Shown here: positions 10,390-19,126 of the stretch, in pieces
Layout: the number at the start of each line of letters is the position of its first letter
Numbering within the stretch: position 1 is the stretch's first letter
Translations under genes and position numbers: made by a program
The notes under the pieces: model-generated
Told to the model about the DNA's origin: nothing
Databases searched by the model: none
What the model saw: the letters and a program-made list of their open reading frames with translations, nothing else
Origin: an uncultured Clostridia bacterium
GTDB lineage: Bacteria; Bacillota; Clostridia; Oscillospirales; Acutalibacteraceae
DNA length: 64,000 bases
NCBI GenBank assembly: GCA_946566955.1
Contig: CAMNXD010000001.1
Coordinates: forward strand, 1-64,000
Direction of reading: 5' to 3'

Positions 10390-10613
10390 TGTTTTAAAAT
10401 GTATTACAATTTTTTTGAATACTGTTCTTTCAAGAATAATTTAAACTCTCAAAAATTATTTATGTAAAATCAAGATGTTTGATATAGTTAAGTTTTATTT
10501 TTATAAATTATTTAAAGAAAATTAGGTGTTTAATTTACTAAGAAAGCTTTGACATTTATATTAAAAGCAACTTAAGCAAAAGTTCTTAGAGACTATTGGA
10601 AGGAATGGTATAC

Positions 10614-11342
10614 TTGAAGAAACTATTTTTCCGAATTTCGCAGTTGACTTTATTAACAGCCCTTTTATTACCGCAACATTCAGTTTTGGCGAGTGGTAAC
10701 AATGAACTTCAACCTAATGGAAGTAATTTAAATATAAAAGCGGTAATTGCAGACTATAATATTGCTACTAGAGAATACGTTGACAATCAAGTAGAAGGTG
10801 TTTCTCCAGCACCTAAAGTACTTCAAAAAAAGGGATGGTCTGAAACTGCGGTTATGAGTCAAAGAGCAGTCACAAGAGCTATTGAAGAGGAAGCTGAAGG
10901 AGCAATCTCGAAGCTTTTAAAAAGTCAAAGAATTTTCGATTTGGTTTACCCTGTAGGATCCATTTACATGAGTATTAATTCTATAGATCCGAAGGAGATT
11001 TTTGGAGGAGTTTGGAGACCCTGGGGACAAGGTAGAGTTCCTCTCGGAATAGGAGATAACGGAACTACTAATTACACAGTAGCTGAAGCTATCGGTGGAG
11101 CAGAGACTGTAAAGCTTGATGTATCTCAGATACCATCACATTCTCATGCAAGAGCTATTGAAAATACGGTTGGTAATACTCAAGTAACGTGGCCTGCATG
11201 GACTATTACGATTCCATGGAGCAATGAATATTCTGAAGCGGTAACTAGAATGTCACTCCCTTCAACGTCTACCGGAGGAGACGGATTTCACAATAATATG
11301 CAACCTTATATTACTTGCTATATGTGGACTCGTGTAGAATAA
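10614..11342 (+). CDS. Secreted protein with a phage tail-collar/baseplate gp10-like C-terminal domain
   Basis: A 242-residue protein with a clear signal peptide (MKKLFFR, hydrophobic core, cleavage near SVLA-SG). Residues about 60-85 contain ETAVMSQRAVT, a linker seen in many phage tail fibres. From VYPVGSIYMS onward (IFGGVWRPWGQGRVPLGIGD, then SHSHA and QPYITCYMW) it matches the collar/tail-tip domain of phage baseplate proteins. The start TTG at 10614 is set by GGAAGGA nine bases upstream. No other phage gene is nearby, so this is probably a captured receptor-type domain exported by the cell. Its target is unknown. Confidence 0.72.
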   Translation: MKKLFFRISQLTLLTALLLPQHSVLASGNNELQPNGSNLNIKAVIADYNIATREYVDNQVEGVSPAPKVLQKKGWSETAVMSQRAVTRAIEEEAEGAISKLLKSQRIFDLVYPVGSIYMSINSIDPKEIFGGVWRPWGQGRVPLGIGDNGTTNYTVAEAIGGAETVKLDVSQIPSHSHARAIENTVGNTQVTWPAWTITIPWSNEYSEAVTRMSLPSTSTGGDGFHNNMQPYITCYMWTRVE

Positions 11343-11372
11343 CGATAATTGCATCTAAAATTAATAGAAATT

Positions 11373-11399
11373 AAAGTCCAGGAATTTCCTTGGACTTTT
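11373..11399 (+). terminator. Rho-independent terminator after the collar-domain gene
   Basis: AAAGTCCA-GG pairs with CC-TT-GGACTTT across a short loop with one bulged base, followed by T residues. It is placed 30 bases after the stop of the secreted collar-domain gene. Confidence 0.75.
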
Positions 11400-11437
11400 A
11401 CTAGTTATTAATCTCTTTGAAAATATTTTACTTTTAA

Positions 11438-12796
11438 TTAGGTATTTTTCATACTCGGTTTAGAAGAATATGATTCGGTGAATTCGTAGTCGTTTCCAGG
11501 GAGAATAGCGTTAAGAAATATTCCTATAAGGGCCGCTATAGCTAAACTTGTTAGAGTTATTTCTGTGTTAAATAGAGAAAATTTCAATCCTTCCGGAAAC
11601 CCAAGTCCACATACTAATATTACAGCAGCAATAATGAGATTTCGTGAATTTGTGAAATCCACATTATTTTCTACGATATTTCGAACTCCAATAGCGGAAA
11701 TCATGCCGTAAAGAATAAAGCTAATTCCCCCTATAATAGCTGTAGGCATTGAAGTGATAATTTGTGATACCTTCGGAATAAAGCTTAAAGCCACAGCAAA
11801 TAATGCAGCTAATCGAATAACTTTAGGGTCATGTACTTGGCTAAGCTCTAAGACTCCTGTATTTTCGCCATATGTAGTGTTGGCTGGTCCTCCAAAAAAA
11901 GCAGAAAGAGAAGTAGCGAGACCGTCTCCAATGAGAGTGCGATGAACACCAGGATTTTCTATAAAGTTTTCTCCTACAGTTGCAGATATAGCGCTCATAT
12001 CTCCTATGTGTTCCATTATAGACGCTAAAGCAATAGGGGCTATGACTAAAATTGCACTTAAATCAAATTTACAAATTGGAAAAGGTGGCAAACTTAGAAA
12101 GTTTGCTGAGGCTTCGTTAATAAGTGCAAAAATTGGAGTACCATCTGGATTCCTTATTCCTAGATAATGTAAAACTAAAGCAAAAGCGTAGCTTATAACT
12201 ACGCTCATTAAAATTGGGATAATTTTTAACATACCTTTACCAAAAATGTTGAAAAAGATTACTGCTGCGAGTGCGACTATTGCTAAAAGCCAATTAGAAG
12301 AAGCGCTTTTTACCGCGGAAGGAGCAAGACTGAGTCCAATACACATAATAATTGGAGCTGTAACCACTGGTGGCAAAAAATGCATGACTTTACGCACGCC
12401 TATTATTTTTACGAATCCTGCGAAAATCAAGTAAACCAGCCCTGCAATTACGATTCCTCCACACGCGTAAGGAAATTTTTCTATTTTTGAAAGAGTTGAA
12501 AAGTTGCCGGTATTTAAATTTGCTATTGTATAAAATCCACCTAGATATGCAAAAGAAGACCCTAAAAAAGCTGGAACTTTAAATTTAGTGAAAAAATGAA
12601 ACAGAAGAGTTCCCGTTCCTGCAAAGAAAAGAGTTGTTTGGATGGAAAGAACTTCGCCGCCGAAATATTTATTTACTAAAATAGGTACGAGCACTGTTGC
12701 GCCGAACATTGCAAAAACATGTTGAATTCCAAGGACTAACATTTTTGTAAATCCTAATTTCTTTGCATCTTTAATAGATTGATTTTGCTTTTCTAT
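11438..12796 (-). CDS. uraA: Uracil/xanthine permease (NCS2 family), probable AUA start
   Basis: A 12-14-helix nucleobase:cation symporter. LGIQHVFAMFGATVLVPI is the family N-terminal motif, and GENTGVLELSQV lies in the substrate region. The first ATG (12742) falls late: 18 upstream codons in the same frame encode a family-like N-terminus (QSIKDAKKLGFTK), and the only initiator spaced correctly (8 nt) from GGAGG (12805-12809) is ATA at 12794-12796. With that start the protein is 452 residues; from the ATG it is 434. A consensus promoter lies just upstream. Which start is used cannot be settled from sequence. Confidence 0.88.
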   Translation of the reverse strand: MEKQNQSIKDAKKLGFTKMLVLGIQHVFAMFGATVLVPILVNKYFGGEVLSIQTTLFFAGTGTLLFHFFTKFKVPAFLGSSFAYLGGFYTIANLNTGNFSTLSKIEKFPYACGGIVIAGLVYLIFAGFVKIIGVRKVMHFLPPVVTAPIIMCIGLSLAPSAVKSASSNWLLAIVALAAVIFFNIFGKGMLKIIPILMSVVISYAFALVLHYLGIRNPDGTPIFALINEASANFLSLPPFPICKFDLSAILVIAPIALASIMEHIGDMSAISATVGENFIENPGVHRTLIGDGLATSLSAFFGGPANTTYGENTGVLELSQVHDPKVIRLAALFAVALSFIPKVSQIITSMPTAIIGGISFILYGMISAIGVRNIVENNVDFTNSRNLIIAAVILVCGLGFPEGLKFSLFNTEITLTSLAIAALIGIFLNAILPGNDYEFTESYSSKPSMKNT

Positions 12797-12828
12797 AAAT
12801 GTTTCCTCCTTCGAAATTATCTTTGTTT

Positions 12829-12856
12829 ATTATAGAAAGAATTTTTTATTTGTCAA
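12829..12856 (-). promoter_or_regulatory. Consensus promoter of uraA
   Basis: On the minus strand TTGACA (12856-12851) and TATAAT (12834-12829) are perfect matches with a 16-base spacer, 20 bases before the GGAGG of uraA. A diverged copy of this promoter is found at 14099-14126 between the duplicated peptidase genes. Confidence 0.85.
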
Positions 12857-12994
12857 TAGTTTAATAAAAGTTATATTTAAAAGATTTTTAGAAAAAATAA
12901 GCACAAACGCTGTAAAAGCTCGAGTGAAAAGGAGATTTTGGTTTTAAATTTAACTTACACATAATTAGAAATATAAATAAATTAGATTAAATTC

Positions 12995-13023
12995 TTTACA
13001 AGTGTTTTAAATTATGATATAAT
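12995..13023 (+). promoter_or_regulatory. Promoter of metallopeptidase copy 1
   Basis: TTTACA (12995-13000), 17 bases, then TATAAT (13018-13023). The same element with the same spacing is present upstream of copy 2 at 14259-14287, which supports its being functional. Confidence 0.75.
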
Positions 13024-13068
13024 ATATTCATATAAAAAATTATTGCACGGATATATAGAGAGGTAAAA

Positions 13069-14040
13069 ATGAAAGTATATAAAAAGATATTTGCCACTTT
13101 ACTTGCATTATTAATGCCGGTTCAAGCTGCCGGTGGATTAAATCTCAATTCAACTAAAATAGAAAATAGAAGTTTTAATACTGAAAAATTAAGAAGAAAA
13201 AATTTAGCTAAAAACGTTTTCGTAGGTGGGTGCTTAACCTGCATAGGAACTTCAGCTACAGTAATAGGATCATTAACTATTTCTGAAGTTTATAAATCTC
13301 GTATGAACGACGTTTATAAGCTTGTTGAAAATTTAGAAGAAAAAGATATTGCAAATAAAATTTTAGAAGAAGTAAAAAAACTGCAAAAAAGAAGCAATGG
13401 AATTTTCAAGGTTAAAGAGAGCTTTTGTAAGGTAGATCCTCATGTTTCACTGCGGTTTTTATTACAAGTTAATGCTATACTTGATTTACTTCCAGGATTT
13501 GAAAAGCTTTTAATTAGAAATCATAGTCATTTTATTTCCTCATATAAATTTACTTTCTCTACTGAAGAATTTGAAGGTGATAGCAATAGGACGACCATGG
13601 CATGCTTCAAATATCCATTGGGTAAAATTAAATATAACACTAAAATTAAAATTTCTAAAACCTACTTTAATAGCCTTGATAGTGCTGAGAATAGCATTAG
13701 AAGTTCAATTTTCTCGGGCCATAATGCAAGAGTACAAAATAGCAAAGAGTTAGAAAGTATTATCGTGCACGAATTAGGCCACGCTCTTCAACATGCCCTT
13801 TTTTTGAAAGAAGATTCTTGGCGTAAATTGGATGACATTGCCAAATATCATAAAGAAGAAATTTTAAATATAGCCTGGGACAAATATCATACAACTAATA
13901 GCTGTGTAAGTACGTATGGAGAAACCAACGAAAAAGAATGGTTTGCAGAGCTTTTTGCACACACCTTACTTAGCGATACTTCCACAAACCTTGGAAGAGC
14001 AATGTGTGACTTTCTTAAAAATCAAGGGATGTATAATTAA
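13069..14040 (+). CDS. Exported HExxH zinc metallopeptidase, copy 1
   Basis: A 323-residue protein with a signal peptide (MKVYKKIFATLLALLMPVQA) and a second hydrophobic stretch near residues 45-68 that may anchor it. The zinc motif HELGH is at 234-238, and EWFAELFA at 290-297 supplies a likely third ligand (E294), with the order and spacing of gluzincins such as the anthrax lethal factor/PPEP-type group (M34-like; inference). The start follows GAGAGG. It is a tandem paralogue of the gene at 14327. The short C-terminus abuts a remnant of trpS sequence. Substrate unknown. Confidence 0.75.
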   Translation: MKVYKKIFATLLALLMPVQAAGGLNLNSTKIENRSFNTEKLRRKNLAKNVFVGGCLTCIGTSATVIGSLTISEVYKSRMNDVYKLVENLEEKDIANKILEEVKKLQKRSNGIFKVKESFCKVDPHVSLRFLLQVNAILDLLPGFEKLLIRNHSHFISSYKFTFSTEEFEGDSNRTTMACFKYPLGKIKYNTKIKISKTYFNSLDSAENSIRSSIFSGHNARVQNSKELESIIVHELGHALQHALFLKEDSWRKLDDIAKYHKEEILNIAWDKYHTTNSCVSTYGETNEKEWFAELFAHTLLSDTSTNLGRAMCDFLKNQGMYN

Positions 14041-14094
14041 TTTCTTTATAATCAATTTTCATTGCAGCTTTGGTCTTCTTTCAAATTTTCCTTA
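14041..14094 (-). pseudogene. Duplicated remnant of the trpS 3' end
   Basis: The bases just after copy 1 (TTTCTTTATAATCAATTTTC, continuing to the GCAGCTTTG at 14073-14081) are identical to the bases just after copy 2, where they code in reverse for the C-terminus of TrpS. After about 14081 the match decays while remaining alignable (CTT and AAA blocks), then stops near 14094. This is a non-functional stub created by the tandem duplication of the peptidase region. Confidence 0.75.
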
Positions 14095-14098
14095 GGTT

Positions 14099-14126
14099 AT
14101 TATAGGGAGCTTTTCTTATTTGTCAA
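14099..14126 (-). promoter_or_regulatory. Orphan copy of the uraA promoter
   Basis: On the minus strand TTGACA (14126-14121) and TATAAT (14104-14099), again with a 16-base spacer, lie in sequence homologous to the region upstream of uraA (TTATTTGTCAAT, then TTATATTTAAAA). No uraA gene follows; transcription would run leftwards into the 3' end of peptidase copy 1 and give antisense RNA. Confidence 0.7.
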
Positions 14127-14258
14127 TGGTTTAGTAGAAGTTATATTTAAAATATTTTTAGAGAGGATAAGTAAAAAATTATGAAAATTTGATGTAAAAT
14201 AGTCGTCAACTTTATACTTAACTCATATATAAAAATACAAACAGACTATACTGAATTC

Positions 14259-14287
14259 TTTACAAGTGTTTTAAATCATGGTATAAT
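14259..14287 (+). promoter_or_regulatory. Promoter of metallopeptidase copy 2
   Basis: TTTACA (14259-14264), 17 bases, TATAAT (14282-14287), conserved with the promoter of copy 1 including the spacer sequence AGTGTTTTAAAT. Confidence 0.75.
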
Positions 14288-14326
14288 ATATTTATATAAG
14301 AAAATTTGTTATATGGAGAGGTAAAA

Positions 14327-15370
14327 ATGAAAGTATATAAAAAAATAGTTGCTGCTTTGCTTGCATCATTAATGTTTGGCCAAACCACTAATGGATTAAA
14401 CTTAAATTCCATTAAAATGGAAAATAAAAATATTAACACTGTAAAATCAAGTGGAAAAAACTTGGTCAAAAAAGTTTTAATTGGTGGGTCAGTATGCATA
14501 GGAATTCCAACTGCGGTAATAGTACCAATAGCTACTGCTAAAATTTGCAAACCTCAAGTGAATACTCCTCCAATACAATATATGAATTATCTTGTTGCAC
14601 ATATAAGTGATAGACAACTTGCTAGAAAAATTTTAGAAGAAGCAAAAAAACTTCAAAGAAGAAGTGGAGGAATTTTTGAAATTGATGGAAGTTTTTTTGA
14701 AATAGATCCTAATGCTTTACTGCGAATTTTAACGCAAATTAATGCTGTTTTTGATAAGCTTCCAGGATTTGAAAAGCTTTTAATCGAAGATAGTGAAAAA
14801 CTTCGTTCGAGATTTGTGGGAGGTTATAAATTTAGTTTTCACGCTAAAGAAGTAGATGAGAAAGAAGCAGGATCTTTTGTACCAATAATTGCGCAAGTGG
14901 TTAATAATCACGGTGATGCCACTACTACTGGTCCCGAAAGATTCAACCTTAGAATTACCATTTCTAAAAATGACTTTAAAAACATAAATATTGCTGAAAC
15001 AAAAATAAAAGAATCAATAGGTAATGGATTTCTTGTAAAAGTACCAGAAGGTAAAGAGCTAGAAAGTATTATCGTGCACGAATTAGGCCACGCTCTTCAA
15101 TATGCTCTTTATTCAAAAACTCGGCAAACGCTGCCAGCGAATGACTCTGAAGATGACGATACAGCTAAATTTGCAAAAGAAAATAAGACTGAAATTTTAC
15201 AAATAGCCAATGATAAATATAGTACATCTAATAGTCATGTAAGCAAATACGGAGAAACCAATGCAGAAGAATGGTTTGCAGAGCTTTTTGCATATACTTT
15301 TCTTAGTGATGTTCCAAATAACCTAGGACGAGCAATGCTGTATTTCCTTAAGACTCATGGGATGTATTAA
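14327..15370 (+). CDS. Exported HExxH zinc metallopeptidase, copy 2
   Basis: A 347-residue paralogue of the gene at 13069 with the same layout: signal peptide ([18 protein letters not shown]), a second hydrophobic segment near 45-70, HELGH starting at residue 251 and EWFAELFA about 70 residues later. It has an acidic insert after the zinc helix (NDSEDDDT). About 40 bases around the HELGH codons are identical between the copies, more than elsewhere. The start at 14327 follows GGAGAGG and equals that of copy 1; an upstream in-frame ATG at 14306 precedes the ribosome site. The 3' end overlaps the convergent trpS by 23 bases. Confidence 0.75.
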   Translation: MKVYKKIVAALLASLMFGQTTNGLNLNSIKMENKNINTVKSSGKNLVKKVLIGGSVCIGIPTAVIVPIATAKICKPQVNTPPIQYMNYLVAHISDRQLARKILEEAKKLQRRSGGIFEIDGSFFEIDPNALLRILTQINAVFDKLPGFEKLLIEDSEKLRSRFVGGYKFSFHAKEVDEKEAGSFVPIIAQVVNNHGDATTTGPERFNLRITISKNDFKNINIAETKIKESIGNGFLVKVPEGKELESIIVHELGHALQYALYSKTRQTLPANDSEDDDTAKFAKENKTEILQIANDKYSTSNSHVSKYGETNAEEWFAELFAYTFLSDVPNNLGRAMLYFLKTHGMY

Positions 15371-16367
15371 TTTCTTTATAATCAATTTTCATTGCAGCTT
15401 TGACCTTTTCTAAAGTTTTAGAGGTCAAGGCTTTAGCTTTTTCTGTGCCTTCGAAAGCGATTTTGTAAATTGAACTTAAATCTTTTTCGAGTAGTTCGCG
15501 TTTTTTTCTTATGGGTTCAAGAGTAGCCTGCAAAACTTCGTTTAAATACCTTTTTACTTTAACGTCTCCGAGTCCGCCTTTTTCATATTGAGCTTTTAAA
15601 GAATCAATTTTTTCTCTATCTAACCCGAAGGCATCGAGGTATATAAAAACAGGATTATTTTTTGTGTCACCGGGGTCGCTTACCTTTAAATGGTTTGGAT
15701 CTGTGAACATGCCCATAACCTTTCTTTCAATTTCGTCTGCGGAATCAGAGAGGTAGATAGTATTTCCAAGGGACTTACTCATTTTGCTTTTTCCGTCAGT
15801 TCCGATTAATCTAGGGGTTTTAGATAAAATAATTTTAGGTTCGGTTAAGATTTCACCGTAAAGGGTGTTGAATTTTCTAACTATTTCGCATGTTTGTTCA
15901 ATCATAGGGGCTTGATCTTCTCCCGCAGGGACTAAATGTGCACCAAAAGCGGTTATATCTGCCGCTTGACTTACCGGATAAGTTAAAAAGCCTGCTGGTA
16001 TTCCACCGCTAAAGGCTCTTAATTTTATTTCGCTTTTTACCGTTGGATTGCGCTCTAAACGTGCTACGGTTACTAGATTTAAGTAAAATACTGTAAGCTC
16101 TGCGATAGCAGGAATTAAAGACTGTATACAAATTGTTGTTTTACTGGGGTCTATTCCCACGGAGAGATAATCAAGCAGCAGCTCTTTGACGTTATCTCTA
16201 ACTTTTTGTGGATTTTCTGCATTGTCGGTTAGTGCTTGAATATCTGCAACTAAAATGTACTGATCATATTCATCTTGAAGCTCAACGCGATTTTTTAGTG
16301 ATCCTATATAGTGGCCTAAGTGCAGCCTTCCTGTAGGTCTATCTCCGGTTAGTATAATTTTTTTCAT
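15348..16367 (-). CDS. trpS: Tryptophanyl-tRNA synthetase
   Basis: A 339-residue class I synthetase. The HIGH-type motif appears in [17 protein letters not shown] at the N-terminus and the KMSKS loop in [10 protein letters not shown]. Length is typical. The start ATG follows AGGAGG. The C-terminal codons overlap the end of the convergent metallopeptidase gene, and a second stub of this end sits at 14041. The SNF transporter gene lies 15 bases upstream in the same direction, so they are probably co-transcribed. No T-box leader is seen. Confidence 0.95.
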   Translation of the reverse strand: MKKIILTGDRPTGRLHLGHYIGSLKNRVELQDEYDQYILVADIQALTDNAENPQKVRDNVKELLLDYLSVGIDPSKTTICIQSLIPAIAELTVFYLNLVTVARLERNPTVKSEIKLRAFSGGIPAGFLTYPVSQAADITAFGAHLVPAGEDQAPMIEQTCEIVRKFNTLYGEILTEPKIILSKTPRLIGTDGKSKMSKSLGNTIYLSDSADEIERKVMGMFTDPNHLKVSDPGDTKNNPVFIYLDAFGLDREKIDSLKAQYEKGGLGDVKVKRYLNEVLQATLEPIRKKRELLEKDLSSIYKIAFEGTEKAKALTSKTLEKVKAAMKIDYKEINTSHES

Positions 16368-16382
16368 ATTATTTCCTCCTAA

Positions 16383-17702
16383 TTAATTTAAAACTATATT
16401 TAAAATGTAGACTAGTAAAATAAGACCTATAAAAACGTATCGAGTTAAAGGTTCAAACCATTTGCCGATGGGTTTATTTCGCCCTATTTGTGCTTGATTT
16501 CTTGCAAAATCTTTTCCGCACACCCAAAAGAACATAATTCCTGCAAGTAATGCTCCTAAAGGAACAACATAAACTGAAAGGATATCCATCCAATTTCCTA
16601 CTACATTGGCGTCTTCAATAAATATACCACACAAAATTGCTATAGCTGCAATTATCATTACTGATTTAGTCCGAGAGAGGTTGAACTGAGTTTCTAATAC
16701 TTCAATAGGAGCCTCAAAAAGATTCACAAGTGAAGTGATAGCTGCAAATAAAACTGCTATAAAGAATATGATAGAAATTAATTGGCCCATTGGCAAGGAT
16801 CTAAAAATAATAGGCATTGTTATAAACATAAGAGGTGGTCCGGACTGCAGCTCGTTTTCGAGTCCATAGGAAAACGCGGCGGGGATTATTACTAAAGCTG
16901 CTAGCAAAGAGGATAAAAGACTAAAAACCACTACGTTTTTTGCGCAGAAAACCACATCCTCTTCTTCACTTAAATAACTACCGTAAATTATCGTTCCGGA
17001 ACCTGCCAAGGAAAGCGAAAAGAAAGCTTGACCTAATGCACTAATCCATACTTTGGGATTTGCTAGAGAATTAAAGTCTAGATTAAAAAGATAAGAGTAT
17101 CCGTATGACGCTTTAGGGTTAAAAGAAATGTAAACTGCTAAGATTAGAAACATAGCAAAAAATGCTGGCATGACTATCTTATTTAATTTTTCTATACCCC
17201 TAGAGACTCCAAAAATCATAATTATAAACGTGAGGATTAAAGCAGCTAAGTGCCAAGGAATGCTTGAAAAACTTTTTGCAGAGCTTTCAAAATACAAAGT
17301 AGAGTCTTCTTTGAAAAGTGACCCAGTTATAGAACCAGCAATAAATTTTATTATCCATCCTACAACAACTGAGTAACCTATTGCTATGAGTAAGCAGCCT
17401 AAAAGAGGAATCATTCCTAAGTAGCTTCCGCCCTTTATTTTTCGAATTTCTAATGCTTTTTCAAATGCTCCTACGGGACCAGTACGCATAGCTCTTCCAA
17501 AAGCCATTTCTCCCACGACTCCAGAATAACCTAAAATAATCATGAAAATAGTGTATGGGATTAGAAAAGTAGCTCCTCCGTATTGACCCACTCTATATGG
17601 AAATAGCCAAATATTTCCCATTCCTACAGCAGATCCAACACATGATAAAATAAATCCTAGCTTACTACTAAAGCTATCCCTTTTTTTCAAATGGGAATTC
17701 AT
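16383..17702 (-). CDS. Sodium-dependent SNF-family transporter
   Basis: A 439-residue polytopic protein of the neurotransmitter:sodium symporter family (LeuT/TnaT type). The N-terminal GFILSCVGSAVGMGNIWLFP segment around the first unwound helix, which binds sodium and substrate, is diagnostic; about 11-12 hydrophobic segments follow. The start at 17702 is set by AAGGAG and by the promoter at 17737-17765; the longer in-frame start at 17765 would lie upstream of the predicted transcript start. Location upstream of trpS suggests amino-acid, possibly tryptophan, uptake (inference). Confidence 0.9.
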   Translation of the reverse strand: MNSHLKKRDSFSSKLGFILSCVGSAVGMGNIWLFPYRVGQYGGATFLIPYTIFMIILGYSGVVGEMAFGRAMRTGPVGAFEKALEIRKIKGGSYLGMIPLLGCLLIAIGYSVVVGWIIKFIAGSITGSLFKEDSTLYFESSAKSFSSIPWHLAALILTFIIMIFGVSRGIEKLNKIVMPAFFAMFLILAVYISFNPKASYGYSYLFNLDFNSLANPKVWISALGQAFFSLSLAGSGTIIYGSYLSEEEDVVFCAKNVVVFSLLSSLLAALVIIPAAFSYGLENELQSGPPLMFITMPIIFRSLPMGQLISIIFFIAVLFAAITSLVNLFEAPIEVLETQFNLSRTKSVMIIAAIAILCGIFIEDANVVGNWMDILSVYVVPLGALLAGIMFFWVCGKDFARNQAQIGRNKPIGKWFEPLTRYVFIGLILLVYILNIVLN

Positions 17703-17736
17703 AAAAGCCATCTCCTTTTCATTTTTTAGTTTTAAA

Positions 17737-17765
17737 ATTATACTCCGCATAAATAACTTTTTCAA
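17737..17765 (-). promoter_or_regulatory. Promoter of the SNF transporter-trpS unit
   Basis: On the minus strand TTGAAA (17765-17760), a 17-base spacer and TATAAT (17742-17737). The predicted transcript start near 17730 leaves a leader of about 28 nt, and supports translation starting at 17702. Confidence 0.75.
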
Positions 17766-17791
17766 TGTTTTGTCCGCAAAAATAACTTTTT
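17744..17791. repeat. Direct repeat pair overlapping the SNF promoter
   Basis: TCCGCATAAATAACTTTTT (17744-17762) and TCCGCAAAAATAACTTTTT (17773-17791) match at 18 of 19 positions and start 29 bases apart. One copy covers the promoter spacer and -35 box, the other lies just upstream. The arrangement suits paired operator sites for a regulator, though no regulator gene is adjacent. Confidence 0.55.
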
Positions 17792-18056
17792 AGTATCTTA
17801 GAATTTCAAAAATAAAGTTAGTCAAGATGAAAAATAAAGTATTTGGCATTGAAATGATATATAATTACATATAAGATATAAAATAAATATTTTAATAATT
17901 TATTGCTATAAACTTTTTATAATTAAAATAGCGGTTATTAGAAGCGATTAATTTATTTTAATTTTAAATGACGTATCCAAAAGCTTTTAATATATGATTT
18001 AGAAGGTAGAAGCAATAAAATAAAAATTCAAACAAATCTTTAGGAGTGAATATTTT
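17792..18056. other. AT-rich intergenic region upstream of glmU
   Basis: No coding frame or RNA gene is recognised between the divergent SNF transporter and glmU. Several TATAAT-like boxes occur (for example around 17860-17880) but none has a convincing -35 partner at 16-18 bases. The glmU ribosome site AGGAG is at the right end. Confidence 0.4.
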
Positions 18057-19085
18057 TTGGAAAAAACTTGTTGCGTCATACTCGCAGCCGGAGAAGGAAA
18101 AAGGATGAAGTCAAGTATACCAAAAGTACTTTCTTCAGTTCTTTTTGAGCCAATGGTGGGATGGGTAATAAATTCTGTTGTGAACTGTAATATCAATAAA
18201 ATTTGTGTAGTTGCAGGATATAGGCACGAGCTGGTTCAAAAGTACATCCAAGGATTAGAATATAATCTTGAAGTAATTATACAGCAAGAGAGAAAGGGCA
18301 CAGCTCATGCCGTCATGACAGCGCTTCCATTTTTAAATAAACATTTGGATGGAGACGTCCTTATTTTGGGAGGAGATGCTCCGTTTGTGGATAAAAAAAC
18401 CATAACTAAAGCTCATAAAATACATAAAAATTCAAATAATTCTGCTACTATAATATCTTCGAGGTTGGAAAATCCTTGTGGGTATGGTAGAATCGTAAGA
18501 AACAATGAAGACTATAATGTAGAAGCCATTGTTGAAGAAACTGATGCCACATTTAGTCAACGCTCAATAAAGGAAATAAATTCAGGAGCGTACTGGTTTA
18601 AAGTCAAGGATTTAATACGTTATCTTGGTAAGATAACAAACGAAACCTTGCAGGGAGAGTATTATTTAACCTCTATAATAAAACTCATGATTGATGCCGG
18701 ACTTAGAGTTGATGCTTTCGAAACAACCTCTTATAATGTTGCACTAGGAGCAAATGATGTTTCGCAGCTTCATCGTCTTAATGAAATAGCAAGAAATAAG
18801 GTAATAGATGGAATGATGGAAAATGGAGTGAAAATTCCCTGCAGAGATGGTATAATAATTGGTAAGTGGGTAGAAATAGGAGAAGGCACTTCTATTTTGC
18901 CTGGAACTATCCTTACGGGGAAAACTAAAATTGGCAGAGAGTGTATAGTAGGACCTAATACTCAAATTATTGACTGCACAGTTGAGGATAATGTAACTAT
19001 AACTCAAAGCTATTGCAAGGATAGCAGTATTAAGAGCAGCAGCGAAATTGGACCTTTTGCATCAATAATAAATCAGATAACTTGA
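18057..19085 (+). CDS. glmU: UDP-GlcNAc pyrophosphorylase GlmU, truncated C-terminus
   Basis: A 342-residue protein. The N-terminal uridylyltransferase domain is complete, with LAAGEGKRMKSSIPKVL at residues 9-25, QQERKGTAHAV and GGDAPF. The left-handed beta-helix begins after residue 245 but stops at IGPFASI, where normal GlmU (about 455 residues) goes on for a further 115 residues carrying the acetyl-CoA site and catalytic His. Only about 40 bases separate the stop from prs, so no frameshifted remainder follows. It should make UDP-GlcNAc but not acetylate glucosamine 1-phosphate. The start is TTG. Confidence 0.85.
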   Translation: MEKTCCVILAAGEGKRMKSSIPKVLSSVLFEPMVGWVINSVVNCNINKICVVAGYRHELVQKYIQGLEYNLEVIIQQERKGTAHAVMTALPFLNKHLDGDVLILGGDAPFVDKKTITKAHKIHKNSNNSATIISSRLENPCGYGRIVRNNEDYNVEAIVEETDATFSQRSIKEINSGAYWFKVKDLIRYLGKITNETLQGEYYLTSIIKLMIDAGLRVDAFETTSYNVALGANDVSQLHRLNEIARNKVIDGMMENGVKIPCRDGIIIGKWVEIGEGTSILPGTILTGKTKIGRECIVGPNTQIIDCTVEDNVTITQSYCKDSSIKSSSEIGPFASIINQIT

Positions 19086-19126
19086 TAAAGTTAAATTTAT
19101 AGATGTTTAAAATAAGGGAGAGAGCT

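Noticed and set aside
10596..11342. Remnant prophage
   Set aside because: Only one phage-type domain is present, it carries a signal peptide, and the neighbours are rplI and uraA. No integrase, capsid or tail genes are seen.
12800..13068. Riboswitch or pyrimidine-responsive leader between uraA and the peptidase gene
   Set aside because: No PyrR-type anti-antiterminator or purine aptamer pattern was visible, and the uraA leader is too short for one.
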